DNA of 44,769 nt from Candidatus Omnitrophota bacterium (GCA_020429915.1 JAGQKV010000013.1:31787-76555); one strand, 5' to 3'. Positions 8,109-16,629 are shown, counted from the stretch's first letter. The notes: a model not told the origin generated them from the sequence alone. Program-made: numbers and translations.

Positions 8109-8495
8109 ATGTCGCGAAAGCTTGATACTTCCGGCTTCACTCTCCTGGAGATTCTGGTCTCCATGTTGCTGCTGGCTGTGACCTTGGTTGGCGGTATGGC
8201 TCTGTATCACAACGCCGAGCGTATTATGGCCCTGATGGTTCACAAAAAGGTCGCTATGGAATTGGCCAATGAAAAAATGGAGGCTGTCCGCAATTCTTCC
8301 TATGGTTCATTGAGCGACGGGGTCAGCCAGGACTTCGGCCTCAAGGTTTCCGGTCTGAATGCTGGCCGCGTGACCACCGTTTCGATCCCGGACCCGAACA
8401 AGGACGTCAAAGAGGTCCGGGTGGCCGTGAACTGGAAGGAGGCCGGCCAGAAGATTGACAAAACAGTAGAGTTGGTATCGTACGTCGCCAAATAA
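8109..8495 (+). CDS. Minor pilin-like protein (PilV/GspI type)
   Basis: I start at the ATG at 8109, six nt after GGGAGG (128 aa); the longer open frame begins inside the pilin gene. It has a prepilin cleavage site SGFTLLE (Gly9 | Phe10, Glu14 at +5) and a hydrophobic helix to about residue 30. The short globular part (DGVSQDFGLKV...RVAVNWKEAG) resembles the GspI/PilV group, where a VxVxW strand is common. It would sit at or near the pilus tip and help initiate assembly. Assignment to the exact minor pilin class is uncertain. Confidence 0.85.
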   Translation: MSRKLDTSGFTLLEILVSMLLLAVTLVGGMALYHNAERIMALMVHKKVAMELANEKMEAVRNSSYGSLSDGVSQDFGLKVSGLNAGRVTTVSIPDPNKDVKEVRVAVNWKEAGQKIDKTVELVSYVAK

Positions 8496-8505
8496 GGAGC
8501 GGGTT

Positions 8506-9018
8506 ATGGATTTCCGCCACAATATGCCGCGCGGTTTCACCCTCACGGAATTGCAGGTGGCCTTGGTGATTTCTGCGATCATGATCTTGGCGGTCGCGGC
8601 GATTTCGCAGATCAGCAGCCGGGCCTACAGCAAGTTGCGCCAGGAGTCCGAGGTCTACGCGGACCTCGGTTTTGCCATGAAGATGATGCGTAACCGGGTC
8701 CGGGAGAGTTCGCTGGTCAGCGTGGACGAGAGCCCTGCCGATCCGGTCTGGGTCGGACATGAGGTCCTGCGGGTGGACAACGGAGCGTTCGGAATGTACC
8801 GTCCCGTCGACGGTGCGGCGGCGGAGTTTGTGTATGTCCCCAATATCGCGGACACCAGCAAGCGCGAGACGCTGCTGCAGTTCGGAGCGGATTTTGACAC
8901 CGGCCTGTTCGATTTCAAGGCGGAAAACGGAGTAGTGACTATCTACGAGATTAACGGCAATAAAGATGGCGTTCCCTTTGTGTTGCCCGAGGTGACCATC
9001 AAAAGGAGGACATCATGA
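8506..9018 (+). CDS. Minor pilin-like protein (PilW/GspJ type)
   Basis: The 170-residue protein has a prepilin site RGFTLTE (Gly10 | Phe11, Glu15 at +5) and a hydrophobic helix (LQVALVISAIMILAVAAI). AAGGAG lies before the ATG. Size, order after the GspI-like gene and the helix that continues as SSRAYSKLRQESEVY fit PilW/GspJ minor pilins. The mature part has several Asp-rich loops. Its last bases overlap the start of the next gene (ATGA), which implies translational coupling. Confidence 0.83.
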   Translation: MDFRHNMPRGFTLTELQVALVISAIMILAVAAISQISSRAYSKLRQESEVYADLGFAMKMMRNRVRESSLVSVDESPADPVWVGHEVLRVDNGAFGMYRPVDGAAAEFVYVPNIADTSKRETLLQFGADFDTGLFDFKAENGVVTIYEINGNKDGVPFVLPEVTIKRRTS

Positions 9019-9974
9019 GCCGTAAACGAGGATCGGTCCTGGTGGTGACCATGGGGTTTGTGGTCGCCTTTACCCTGTTGGGTATGGCGGCGCTGCATTT
9101 TGCCATCGTGCAGAATGAAGCCACTGAGCGGCAGAAGGCGTCAATGGAGGCTTTTTGGCTGGCGGACGGCGCACTGGAAAAGGCGCGGGCGGAATTCCCG
9201 AAGCTGGTGGATAAGGACCAGCCGCCTGTCCATCTGCTTAATGAGCAAGCCGAACCTATCGCGTTCAAGTATTTTGATATGCACAGTCGTCGCAAGGTCG
9301 AACCTGACGGGTATCAAAGGCAATTTCGCTATCAGGTTTTGAGCTACGGCTCGGTGAACGGTGAGAAGCGCTATATACTGGCGGAGTTGGACAAATTCAA
9401 TATCCCGGATTTTCCTTTTGTGACCACGCAGGAACCGATCAATTCGCCAGTGCCCCCAAAGATCTTGGATCGCATGGAAATCTTCGTGGAGGAAGCCTGC
9501 GACGAGAATTTATACGTGGACAACATTCCGCAGGGTGGATTCAAAGGTGTGACATGTGTGTACGCTGAAAACGCACAGCACATTCTGATACCGGAAACGA
9601 ATCCCGACCAAATCGCGAATGTCCTCTTCATTGATGTTTCGGAAGTTAACAAGCTCGATAACGGAACGTTCGTCCCTACGATCACATTTGATGGGCCGAT
9701 TGAAGGAGTGGTGCAGATTCGCGGTAATGTTCGGTTGAACAAAGCTAATTTGAACAACGTGAACTTGCAGGTAGAGGGGGCCCTGTTTGTCAGCGGGCGG
9801 GTGGAATTTGTTGATAACAATCCTGCTGCGCAGGAGCCGGAGCTGGTTTTTAACGCGAAGCTGGTGGACCAAGCCTTGTTCCTGATTCCGTCTTATTCTT
9901 ATTTTGATTCTTACAACCTGGACGCAAAGATCATTAAGTGGGAAGAAGTCGCCGATCTCGGCGAGCAGATATAA
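9015..9974 (+). CDS. PilX/GspK-like minor pilin
   Basis: The 319-residue protein starts at an ATG overlapping the previous stop and preceded by AAAAGGAGG. The N-terminus RKRGSVLVVTMGFVVAFTLLG is typical of PilX/GspK: a short basic leader, Gly, then a hydrophobic helix without Glu at +5. The next segment, EAFWLADGALEKARAEF, matches the A-x-x-x-A-D-x-A-x-E pattern after the helix of PilX_N proteins. The rest is long and beta-rich with an N-x-N-L ladder near 240-260. GspK-type proteins cap the pseudopilus tip. Together with the two preceding genes it makes a complete minor-pilin tip set. Confidence 0.78.
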   Translation: MSRKRGSVLVVTMGFVVAFTLLGMAALHFAIVQNEATERQKASMEAFWLADGALEKARAEFPKLVDKDQPPVHLLNEQAEPIAFKYFDMHSRRKVEPDGYQRQFRYQVLSYGSVNGEKRYILAELDKFNIPDFPFVTTQEPINSPVPPKILDRMEIFVEEACDENLYVDNIPQGGFKGVTCVYAENAQHILIPETNPDQIANVLFIDVSEVNKLDNGTFVPTITFDGPIEGVVQIRGNVRLNKANLNNVNLQVEGALFVSGRVEFVDNNPAAQEPELVFNAKLVDQALFLIPSYSYFDSYNLDAKIIKWEEVADLGEQI

Positions 9975-9983
9975 GGAGTTTTC

Positions 9984-10943
9984 ATGGATAAGCATACGTT
10001 AGCGGTCGCCGCTACTTCGCCGGATGATCTGGCGTTTCGTCTGACGGATCGCACCGACGAGGAAAAAAAGTGCCAGCGTTATATCAATCTGGCAATTTGT
10101 TCGCCGGAGGTCCTGGTGCAGCCGTTCAGTATTCCCGGGATTAAGGTCCAGGATGTGCGTGACCGTCTCCGACTGGTCTCCGTGGAACTACTCAACCTGC
10201 CAGCCGATCAGCTGGCCTTTGACTATCAGGTCCTAAGCAGTGACGGCGGCCGGGTATCAGGGCTGTTTGTCTGCGCCCCCAAGTCGTTGATCATGGAATG
10301 TCTGCAGATTATCCGCCAGGCCAAACTCCAGCCGTTGAAGATCACGCCGTATATTCTTAGCAGCATCGATGCCTTCTATCTGCAAAACGAGGCTCAGAGC
10401 CAGCGCTTCTGCCTTTTGGATTTCACCCGCAACGGGTACATCAACTTGGCGGTGATTCACCAGCAGCGATTCGAGCTGCTGCGTAAGGTGCCGTACGAAT
10501 CGTTCGAGGAGGCGCTGCTGGAAATCAACCGTTCTTTACGCAGCGCCTGCGCCAAGAGCAGCGTGAAGAAATTCGACCGCATTTATCTCTCCGGCTTGAT
10601 CCCCCAACAGGCCCGGCTGATCGCCGAGATCGAGGAGCAGTTCGAAACCAGGACGCTGGTGAAATCCGAGGCGTCCATCAGTGAAATTTCCCGCGCCCAG
10701 CAATCTTTTTTCAGTATCAATCTGATCCGGGAACAGGTGGTCTGTGCGCGCGAGCGGTCGCACATCGCGCTCGGATTCAATATCGTGCTGGCCATGCTTT
10801 TCGGGTTGTCGCTGTATTGCGGTATGCGCATCCGGCAACAAAGCGCTGATATTCAAAAAATGGCGACCGAACCGCTGGAGCAAAGTGCGCGCTATGTCAT
10901 GAACGAAAATCCCGATAGTATGAGAGGAGTCCAGTCGTTATGA
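9984..10943 (+). CDS. PilM/GspL-like bitopic assembly protein
   Basis: The 319-residue protein (ATAAGGAG before the ATG) has a long cytoplasmic N-terminal region with an actin-like pattern, including a strand-turn FCLLDFTRNGYINLAV near 136-151 and YLSGLIPQQ near 203. A single membrane helix at about 256-275 leads to a short periplasmic tail. This arrangement matches GspL, or a PilM fused to a PilN-type membrane anchor, which recruits the ATPase to the membrane platform. The phosphate-binding loops of true PilM are not obvious, so nucleotide binding is doubtful. The family was inferred from position and topology more than from sequence identity. Confidence 0.6.
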   Translation: MDKHTLAVAATSPDDLAFRLTDRTDEEKKCQRYINLAICSPEVLVQPFSIPGIKVQDVRDRLRLVSVELLNLPADQLAFDYQVLSSDGGRVSGLFVCAPKSLIMECLQIIRQAKLQPLKITPYILSSIDAFYLQNEAQSQRFCLLDFTRNGYINLAVIHQQRFELLRKVPYESFEEALLEINRSLRSACAKSSVKKFDRIYLSGLIPQQARLIAEIEEQFETRTLVKSEASISEISRAQQSFFSINLIREQVVCARERSHIALGFNIVLAMLFGLSLYCGMRIRQQSADIQKMATEPLEQSARYVMNENPDSMRGVQSL

Positions 10944-11368
10944 AATATCTACGTCTCGTCTTTACCGACCCGGTTTTTTTGGTGCGCTGGGGCATGCTGG
11001 CTGTTGTCGGCATGATCATTATCTACCAGTACCGGACGTTGGACTTTCAAAATAACCGCTTTGCCCAACTCATCGGCGAGCGCCAGGAACGGCAACGCCT
11101 GGCCGCCCTGCGGGCAGAGTTTCGCCCGAAACCTGAACCGGTTGCGGTCGTCACGCCCAAACCCCGCAAACTATACGTCCTTGAGGGATCGAGCCGGCAG
11201 TTCAATACCTATCAGGCCCTGATTAACGGGAGGGTTTACAAGGCCGGAGACAGGCTGGATGATTTTATCGTGGATACGATCACCATCGACTCGGCCACCA
11301 TCGTCCATCAGGCCACCGGAGAGCGGCAAACCCTCAAATTCCGGGGGCTGCAGATCCGGCAAAACTAG
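10940..11368 (+). CDS. Bitopic protein with GspB/GspC-like periplasmic domain
   Basis: The 142-residue protein overlaps the previous stop (ATGA). It has one membrane helix (about 14-31), a basic/Pro-rich linker (PKPEPVAVVTPKPRK) and a periplasmic domain with the pattern NGRVYKAGDRLDDFIVDTI followed by G-x-x-x-x-L-K-F-R. That fold signature (INGR-x-Y-x-x-G-D, then a beta hairpin ending at a Gly) is seen in the C-terminal domain of GspB and related inner-membrane partners of secretins (GspC, PilP). It would link the platform to an outer-membrane secretin encoded elsewhere. The family is an inference. It is last in the operon, directly before a terminator. Confidence 0.6.
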   Translation: MKYLRLVFTDPVFLVRWGMLAVVGMIIIYQYRTLDFQNNRFAQLIGERQERQRLAALRAEFRPKPEPVAVVTPKPRKLYVLEGSSRQFNTYQALINGRVYKAGDRLDDFIVDTITIDSATIVHQATGERQTLKFRGLQIRQN

Positions 11369-11405
11369 GCCCGGCCGCCCCCGGGCCGGCCCAATTGTTT
11401 TTCTT
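11368..11405 (+). terminator. Terminator of the pilus operon
   Basis: A GC-rich inverted repeat (GGCCCGG ... CCGGGCC) starts at the stop codon of the last operon gene and is followed by a T-rich run ending near 11405. Confidence 0.8.
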
Positions 11406-11432
11406 GTGTCAGAGCGGCTTTCAAGTTACAAT
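11404..11432 (+). promoter_or_regulatory. Promoter of the glycosyltransferase/TPR gene
   Basis: TTGTGT (11404-11409), a 17-bp spacer, TACAAT (11427-11432). It lies 40 nt before the start codon, right after the pilus terminator. Confidence 0.5.
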
Positions 11433-11471
11433 ATCTGCCTAATATCTGGTCACCTATGACACGAGACATCC

Positions 11472-13724
11472 ATGAAAAACCAGCCACTCGTCATCATCAT
11501 TTCGCTCGGTCTCATTATTTGCGCGGGGATTCTTCCTTACGCGCAGACCCTGTCCTATCCCTTTCACGCGGATAGCATCACCCACATTGTCGATAATCCG
11601 AATATCAGAAACCCATTGAAAATAAAAGAATTATGGAGCGCATACCCGGTTCCGGGGCGCCTGGTGACGTTTGCCACCTTTGCCATGAATTATGCGGTGG
11701 GAGGGGAAGACCCCGCGGGCTACCGGGCGGTTAATATCGCCCTACACACCCTCAACGGATTGGTCCTGTGGCTGCTGGTCCTGACGATGTTCCAGACGCC
11801 GCGTTTGATCACCGATGACCTGTCTTCCCGCCAATACGCCGTGGCCATGTTTGCCGGGCTGATTTTCCTCCTTCATCCGTTGCAGACCCAGGCAGTGACC
11901 TATGTGATCCAGCGTAGCACCCTGCTGGCCACCCTGTTCAGTCTGCTGACCATGCTCCTGTATCTGCGCGGGCGGCTCGCCGAAAAGGGAGGGTGGCTGA
12001 TGTTCGGGGCCGCCGTATGCGGTCTTCTGGCGATGTTCAGCAAGGAAATCGCGTTTACCTTGCCGTTGATGCTGATTACCATGGAATTCTATTTGCTGAA
12101 GTCCGGTAAGTACAGCTCCGGCGCCACCCGCAGTTTTTCCTTTAAGCATCTGATGGTCATCACATTGTATCTGCTGATTATCCCGGGCCTTCACGGCCTT
12201 GACTATGAGTCCGTCCTGCAAACGGAGGTCATATCCCGTTCGCACGATGCCGAGGCGCAGATATTGACCCCGGGCGGATATTTTCTGACTCAATATGAGG
12301 TACTGATGGTCTACCTGCAGAAGATTTTCTTGCCGCTCCGGCTATCCTTCGACTATGATATGCTGGCCGCCCCGAATTTTAGCAACGGCGTTATGTGGGG
12401 GTTAGCGGTCTTTGTGGTGATGATCCTGGCTGCGCTGATCCTGCACGGCCGCTCTGTGTTGACCACGATCGGCGTTCTGGGATTCTTTATCCTGCTGGCC
12501 GTCGAGTCAACGATTATCCCGCTGGGCGATCTGATTCAAGAACACCGGCTCTACCTGCCGCTTTCCTTCTTTATCGTCGCCGTCGTTGCTTGGTTGTATG
12601 TCTCCCAAAAAAGGGCGGTGGTCGCGCATTTGATCTGTCTCGTTGTCGCCGGTGCGCTGGCATACGGAACCTATCAAAGGAATTTCGCATATCAGGATCG
12701 TCTCACTTTATGGGAGGACGTGGCAGCGCAATTTCCCAACAAGGCGCGGGCCTACGTCGAGATGGGTAAGATCCGGTTGGGGCGTGGCGAGCTGGTGGCG
12801 GCCATGAAGGATTGCCGAGAGGCGCTGCGCATCAACCGTAATTTTCCGCAGGCGCATGCCGTGCTGTCGCGAATATACGCAAAGCTCGGGGACCGGGATA
12901 GGGCCGGCCGGCATATCGCCAAGGCCGTGGCCGCCCAGCCGGGGAACGATGAATTCCGTTATTACCAGGCCATGACCCTCTATTCGGAGGGGAAGCCGAC
13001 CGAGGCGCTGAAGGTGCTCGACCAAATCATCCAATCCGGCCGTGTCTCCGCCCGGGTGTACTATCAGCGCGGGTTGATCCGCGAGCAAACGGGTGACGGT
13101 CTGCTGGCGCTGTCCGACTATAACCGCGCCATTAAACAGAATCCGTATCTGGCGGAGGCCTTAAACAAGCGGGCGCTCTATTACGCCGAGCAAAAGCGGT
13201 ACGCGGATGCCATGCTCGACTTTAATCGGCTGCTGGAAATTGACCCGAATTCCGTGCTGGCTTATGCCAACCGCGGCCTTATCCTGGCGCGGATGGGGGA
13301 TTACAAATTGGCCCTTAAGGATCTGAACAAGGCCGCCGCCCTGCAGCCGGAGGTGGGTCTTGTATATGCCAACCGCGGATACGTTTATGAGCTTAGCGGC
13401 GACATGAAAAGGGCCCAAGACGATTATCAACGGGCGATTGAGCTCGATCCGCGCGATCCGATTCCGCATGTGCAGGCGGCCTTCCTGGCCCTGCGTCTTC
13501 ACGATCCGGATGCGGCCGGTATTCATATGGACCGGGCCGTCATGACGGGCCGCGACAACGGCCTGACGCTGTTTCACCGCGCGCTTATTTTCTACCAAAC
13601 CGAACGGTATGCCGAGGCCTATCAGGATTTGATGGCGGCGAGCCGGGAAGGTTATGCGCCGGCGGATGAGTTCCTGCCCAAAGTGACCCCGCAACTTTCC
13701 GCCCCTCAGATCCAAAAACCTTAG
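11472..13724 (+). CDS. Membrane GT-C glycosyltransferase-like protein with TPR domain
   Basis: The 750-residue protein has a membrane half (about residues 1-405, roughly 10 hydrophobic helices) and a soluble half (about 415-750) of at least eight TPR units (for example ALKVLDQIIQ, ALSDYNRAIKQNP, ADAMLDFNRLLEIDP). The first large loop carries FHADSITHIVDNPNI, the D-S/D-x-x-I-x-x-N-P pattern of PMT/TMTC-type GT-C enzymes, which use lipid-linked sugars. HPLQTQAVTYVIQR in loop 2 is also typical. This architecture resembles O-mannosyltransferases with TPR tails (TMTC). It sits right after the pilus operon but has its own promoter. The acceptor is unknown; pilin is a reasonable guess. The start has no strong Shine-Dalgarno site. 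Confidence 0.8.
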   Translation: MKNQPLVIIISLGLIICAGILPYAQTLSYPFHADSITHIVDNPNIRNPLKIKELWSAYPVPGRLVTFATFAMNYAVGGEDPAGYRAVNIALHTLNGLVLWLLVLTMFQTPRLITDDLSSRQYAVAMFAGLIFLLHPLQTQAVTYVIQRSTLLATLFSLLTMLLYLRGRLAEKGGWLMFGAAVCGLLAMFSKEIAFTLPLMLITMEFYLLKSGKYSSGATRSFSFKHLMVITLYLLIIPGLHGLDYESVLQTEVISRSHDAEAQILTPGGYFLTQYEVLMVYLQKIFLPLRLSFDYDMLAAPNFSNGVMWGLAVFVVMILAALILHGRSVLTTIGVLGFFILLAVESTIIPLGDLIQEHRLYLPLSFFIVAVVAWLYVSQKRAVVAHLICLVVAGALAYGTYQRNFAYQDRLTLWEDVAAQFPNKARAYVEMGKIRLGRGELVAAMKDCREALRINRNFPQAHAVLSRIYAKLGDRDRAGRHIAKAVAAQPGNDEFRYYQAMTLYSEGKPTEALKVLDQIIQSGRVSARVYYQRGLIREQTGDGLLALSDYNRAIKQNPYLAEALNKRALYYAEQKRYADAMLDFNRLLEIDPNSVLAYANRGLILARMGDYKLALKDLNKAAALQPEVGLVYANRGYVYELSGDMKRAQDDYQRAIELDPRDPIPHVQAAFLALRLHDPDAAGIHMDRAVMTGRDNGLTLFHRALIFYQTERYAEAYQDLMAASREGYAPADEFLPKVTPQLSAPQIQKP

Positions 13725-13790
13725 CCTTACGCGACGACATCGTGTATAGTAGGAAAATCTATTTAAAACCCCGTCATGGAGGAGGTTGCC

Positions 13791-14462
13791 ATGAAGTATC
13801 ATTCGTATTTTCAAGTGGGCCTTGTTCTGTCCGCGCTCTCCATTATGATCGCCGCGCCGGCGCAGGCGGAACAGCGGTACGGCCTGAAGTCGGCCCTCAT
13901 CGAATACAACATCACCGGGCACATCCAGGGTAAGGAGACGGCCTATATCGACGGTTTTGGGGAACGCGAAGCCCGTTACAGTGAATATACCCTAAAACTG
14001 ACCGGACAGGAGGAGCCGCAGAAACGTTACACTCTTCGCAAGGACGATATGTTGATCAATGTGGATTTGAATCGGAACCTGTCGGTTAAATTCGATCTCA
14101 ATAAGGAAATCGCTTCCGGACTGGACGTCCACCTGACGGCCAAGGAAATGGCCGACTATTCCGCGGAAGGTTTGAAAAAGATGAGAGCCGTGCATGTGGG
14201 GCAGGAAAGCGTGGCCGGCAAGATGTGTGACCTCTATGAGCTTCCGTTTCTCAGCGCCAAGGTGTGGATCTACAAGCAGATTGCCTTGCGCTATGTCAGC
14301 AATACACGCGGCTTTAAGGTATCCTACCTGGCCACATCGATCTTGGAAGATATCGCTTTGGGGGATGACAAGTTCGAGGTGCCTGAGGGAATCCGCAGTA
14401 TCGGCGTGGCACCGGAGAATCATCTGATGGGCTCGGTGCAGCCGCTTCCCAAGGACGAATGA
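13791..14462 (+). CDS. Exported LolA-like / DUF4412-like protein
   Basis: I start at the ATG at 13791, after GGAGGAGG (223 aa). Residues 1-26 form a signal peptide ending AQA. The mature protein alternates short strands in the manner of LolA/DUF4412 proteins: a strand YNITGHIQGKETAYIDG, a later G-K-M-C-D-L-Y-E-L segment (near 144-152) and the paired VWIYKQIALRY. These folds bind hydrophobic ligands such as lipoprotein acyl chains, or serve only as half-barrel scaffolds. The single Cys in KMCDLYE is unpaired. The stop overlaps the next start (ATGA), so the two exported proteins are probably made together. Family-level confidence only. Confidence 0.65.
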   Translation: MKYHSYFQVGLVLSALSIMIAAPAQAEQRYGLKSALIEYNITGHIQGKETAYIDGFGEREARYSEYTLKLTGQEEPQKRYTLRKDDMLINVDLNRNLSVKFDLNKEIASGLDVHLTAKEMADYSAEGLKKMRAVHVGQESVAGKMCDLYELPFLSAKVWIYKQIALRYVSNTRGFKVSYLATSILEDIALGDDKFEVPEGIRSIGVAPENHLMGSVQPLPKDE

Positions 14463-14899
14463 TCCGCCGGCCGCTACTCTATATAGGGAGTGTGTTATTG
14501 TTGGCCGCGCTGGTCCGTCCGGCTGCAGCCAAATCCTATACCGAGTACTACGACTGGACGCGTAATCCCTTCACCCGTGACCGCAATCCCACCCGTCCCC
14601 GCACCGTGTATGGTGTCCATAAAGCCTACCGCTCCTATGTGTTCCGGCACGATGGCATCAACCGCCGCGAGGCCCGCATTATAGCCCAGTATCACCTGAT
14701 TGAGGGGGATCTCCAACATGCCTATGATTTTCGCAAACCGCTGATCATTGAGGAGACCGAAGGTTTTTTCTCAGTCCGCTTTCCGGGGAAATTTTCGGTA
14801 ATGTCTAAAAAAGTCAACATTTTTATTTATCACATCGCCAAGGCGGACGGGGCGGTCCTCGCGTCTTTTGTCGCCGAACAGCGTGCCGCCGACCGTTAA
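14459..14899 (+). CDS. Small exported protein, unknown
   Basis: The 146-residue protein overlaps the previous stop (ATGA). A signal peptide of about 24 residues ends PAAA. The mature part is rich in Arg, Tyr and aromatic residues (YTEYYDWTRNPFTRDRNPTRPR near 26-47), followed by a compact alpha-beta region with EGFFSVRFPGKFS and YHIAKADGAVLAS. The last part resembles the YbbC/NTF2-like fold, where a strand with G-x-W-x-V is followed by a K-x-D-G turn, but the match is weak. It probably acts with its upstream partner in the periplasm. Confidence 0.6.
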   Translation: MIRRPLLYIGSVLLLAALVRPAAAKSYTEYYDWTRNPFTRDRNPTRPRTVYGVHKAYRSYVFRHDGINRREARIIAQYHLIEGDLQHAYDFRKPLIIEETEGFFSVRFPGKFSVMSKKVNIFIYHIAKADGAVLASFVAEQRAADR

Positions 14900-15063
14900 A
14901 AGTCACGCAAGATTATATAATACAGTAGTTTACGTTACTTTGACGTCGCGCTTTCGGCCGGCCGGCCGGGGGGCAGTGTGGAGCGGGCGGAGGCAGGGGA
15001 AGCGTTTTCCCGAAAACCACGGGGTCCGGATGTTTTTCAAACGGCATGGACTATACTTTAACC

Positions 15064-15642
15064 ATGAGACGTTTGGGATTGACCCTTATAATGCTGCTGA
15101 CGCTCCACACGACCGCTCACGCGGAAATGTACTTCATTCCCGAGGTGATCGACGGCAATACGCTGCGATTGCTGAACGGGGAGAAGGTCCGCCTGATTGG
15201 TGTCGAGATTCCCCAAATCGCACCCGGAATGACCCAACAAGAAAAAGCAGAGGTGATCAAACAACAGCAGGCCGCCACCGATTATACCCGCAGCATGATC
15301 AGCGGGGCCAAGGCGGATTTGCAGTTTGACAGCCGTTTGCGCGACGAGGAAGGCAATCTGCTGGCTTATTGCTGGTTCCTCTATCCGCGTGAGGACGTCC
15401 GGGAGGCCCTGGAATTCAAGGATGAATTTATGATCGAACAGATCATTGAAGACTGGGGTGAACATCAGTACGTGACATTTCTCAACGCGGCGATTATCAA
15501 GGCGGGTCACGCGACTCCCCTTAATGACGAGATCAATGTCGAGCACGCCGCTCTTTTTAACAGCATTTATCACAACGAGATCATCCCCACCTTCCAGGTC
15601 CAAGCCACCGCTCAAGTCGATTTGTCCAAGATCGAACAGTAG
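15064..15642 (+). CDS. Exported staphylococcal-nuclease-like protein, probably inactive
   Basis: I prefer the ATG at 15064 (192 aa) because it leads directly into a signal peptide (MRRLGLTLIMLLTL...AHA) and a -10-like TATACT (15052-15057) ends just before it; the ATG at 15046 is the alternative. The mature domain follows the SNase fold: VIDGNTLRL, VRLIGVEIPQ, then FDSRLRDEEGNLLAYCWF. Compared with S. aureus nuclease, the catalytic Arg35 is kept, but Asp21, Asp40, Glu43 and Arg87 align with Asn, Glu, Gln and Asn. Cleavage is therefore unlikely and a binding role is more plausible. The C-terminal 60 residues are extra. There is no clear ribosome-binding site. Confidence 0.75.
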   Translation: MRRLGLTLIMLLTLHTTAHAEMYFIPEVIDGNTLRLLNGEKVRLIGVEIPQIAPGMTQQEKAEVIKQQQAATDYTRSMISGAKADLQFDSRLRDEEGNLLAYCWFLYPREDVREALEFKDEFMIEQIIEDWGEHQYVTFLNAAIIKAGHATPLNDEINVEHAALFNSIYHNEIIPTFQVQATAQVDLSKIEQ

Positions 15643-15704
15643 CGATGGAACACCCCTCCCGGACCCGTACCAGCTCATTTATCCCGTGCAAATCGGACAA
15701 CTTT

Positions 15705-15713
15705 TGCTATAAT
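15705..15713 (+). promoter_or_regulatory. Extended -10 promoter
   Basis: TGC-TATAAT, preceded by a T-run, lies 48 nt before the gene at 15761. The -35 is poor. The same TTTTGCTATAA core recurs at 16615. Confidence 0.55.
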
Positions 15714-15760
15714 AAACATTCATTTTCCATCGACAACGAATGCGTGAGAAGGAGTCAAGC

Positions 15761-16462
15761 ATGAAAAAGAAGTGTTTTATAAGCAGGGCCGTGAACGGGC
15801 AAGCCGCTATACTGGCCTTGGTCACGATGATTTTAGGAGCCGGACCGGCGTTCGCGCTGGAGTTTAATGACGCTGAGGCCAATGTGAGCGCGTATCTACA
15901 GGAAAAGACCAAGTTCTCCGGTAGTTTGGATATCTATGATGGTGACATAGACAAGGTACGCAACCTGAAATTAATTAACCTGCGCCGCGATTCGCTCAGC
16001 GGCGAGGGGCCGGATTATGAAATCGGAGCCGATTTTCGCGATCTGAGTTCCGGTGATGTTATGGACGTCCTCATTCGTTTGGTAGAAGGCGCGGGGGGCC
16101 TTGAAGTCGGCGAGATCACGATCGAAGGGGTCAAGTACAAGAAGAAGGAGAAGGACCCTGAACTGGCCGCCAAGAAATTCTCGGACAAGGAAGTCAAAGA
16201 TTACATTAAAGAGCATATCGCCAAGCGTTCCAAATTCGGCGGGACATATGGTGTGTTCGATAAAGATAACGAAGTCTACCGTCAATTGAACTTGGTCGGA
16301 CTAGGCGATGACGTGCGCAATTTCGGCATCCTGTACATTAACACCGTCGAGTTTGTAGACGACAAGACTGGCGAAAAGGTTTCGGTCGACATCACGGTCC
16401 AAAGCAAAGACGGCGAGCTCGACGTGAAGACCGTTCGTATCAAGAAAATTCGCAAACCGTAA
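15761..16462 (+). CDS. Exported protein with two tandem homologous domains
   Basis: I start at the ATG at 15761, six nt after AAGGAG (233 aa). A long signal peptide ends PAFA (about residue 33). The mature protein appears to be an internal duplication: two units of about 90 residues. Each begins with an amphipathic helix plus K-F-x-G-x-x-x-x-x-D (YLQEKTKFSGSLDIYDGD and HIAKRSKFGGTYGVFDKD), then N-L-x-L or Q-L-N-L, then an acidic strand, and ends with a strand plus Lys-rich segment. No catalytic residues stand out. I recognise no family. Transcribed alone from an extended -10 promoter. Confidence 0.7.
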   Translation: MKKKCFISRAVNGQAAILALVTMILGAGPAFALEFNDAEANVSAYLQEKTKFSGSLDIYDGDIDKVRNLKLINLRRDSLSGEGPDYEIGADFRDLSSGDVMDVLIRLVEGAGGLEVGEITIEGVKYKKKEKDPELAAKKFSDKEVKDYIKEHIAKRSKFGGTYGVFDKDNEVYRQLNLVGLGDDVRNFGILYINTVEFVDDKTGEKVSVDITVQSKDGELDVKTVRIKKIRKP

Positions 16463-16614
16463 GATCGAGGGCGCAATGGCGTCGGAAAGATCCTCGCGCC
16501 GCTAACCTGAGACTGCCCAATTTTTAGGCATAAAATCAGCGGGGCCCGGCGAGAAAGATTGCCTGTGTACGCATCTTTTTGCCTAGAATAGTGCTGGATT
16601 TTTGGAAAGAATTT

Positions 16615-16623
16615 TGCTATAAC
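16615..16623 (+). promoter_or_regulatory. Extended -10 promoter of a possible small RNA
   Basis: TGC-TATAAC, with no good -35, about 65 nt upstream of a strong terminator and with no open frame of note between them. Confidence 0.4.
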
Positions 16624-16629
16624 AATGGC

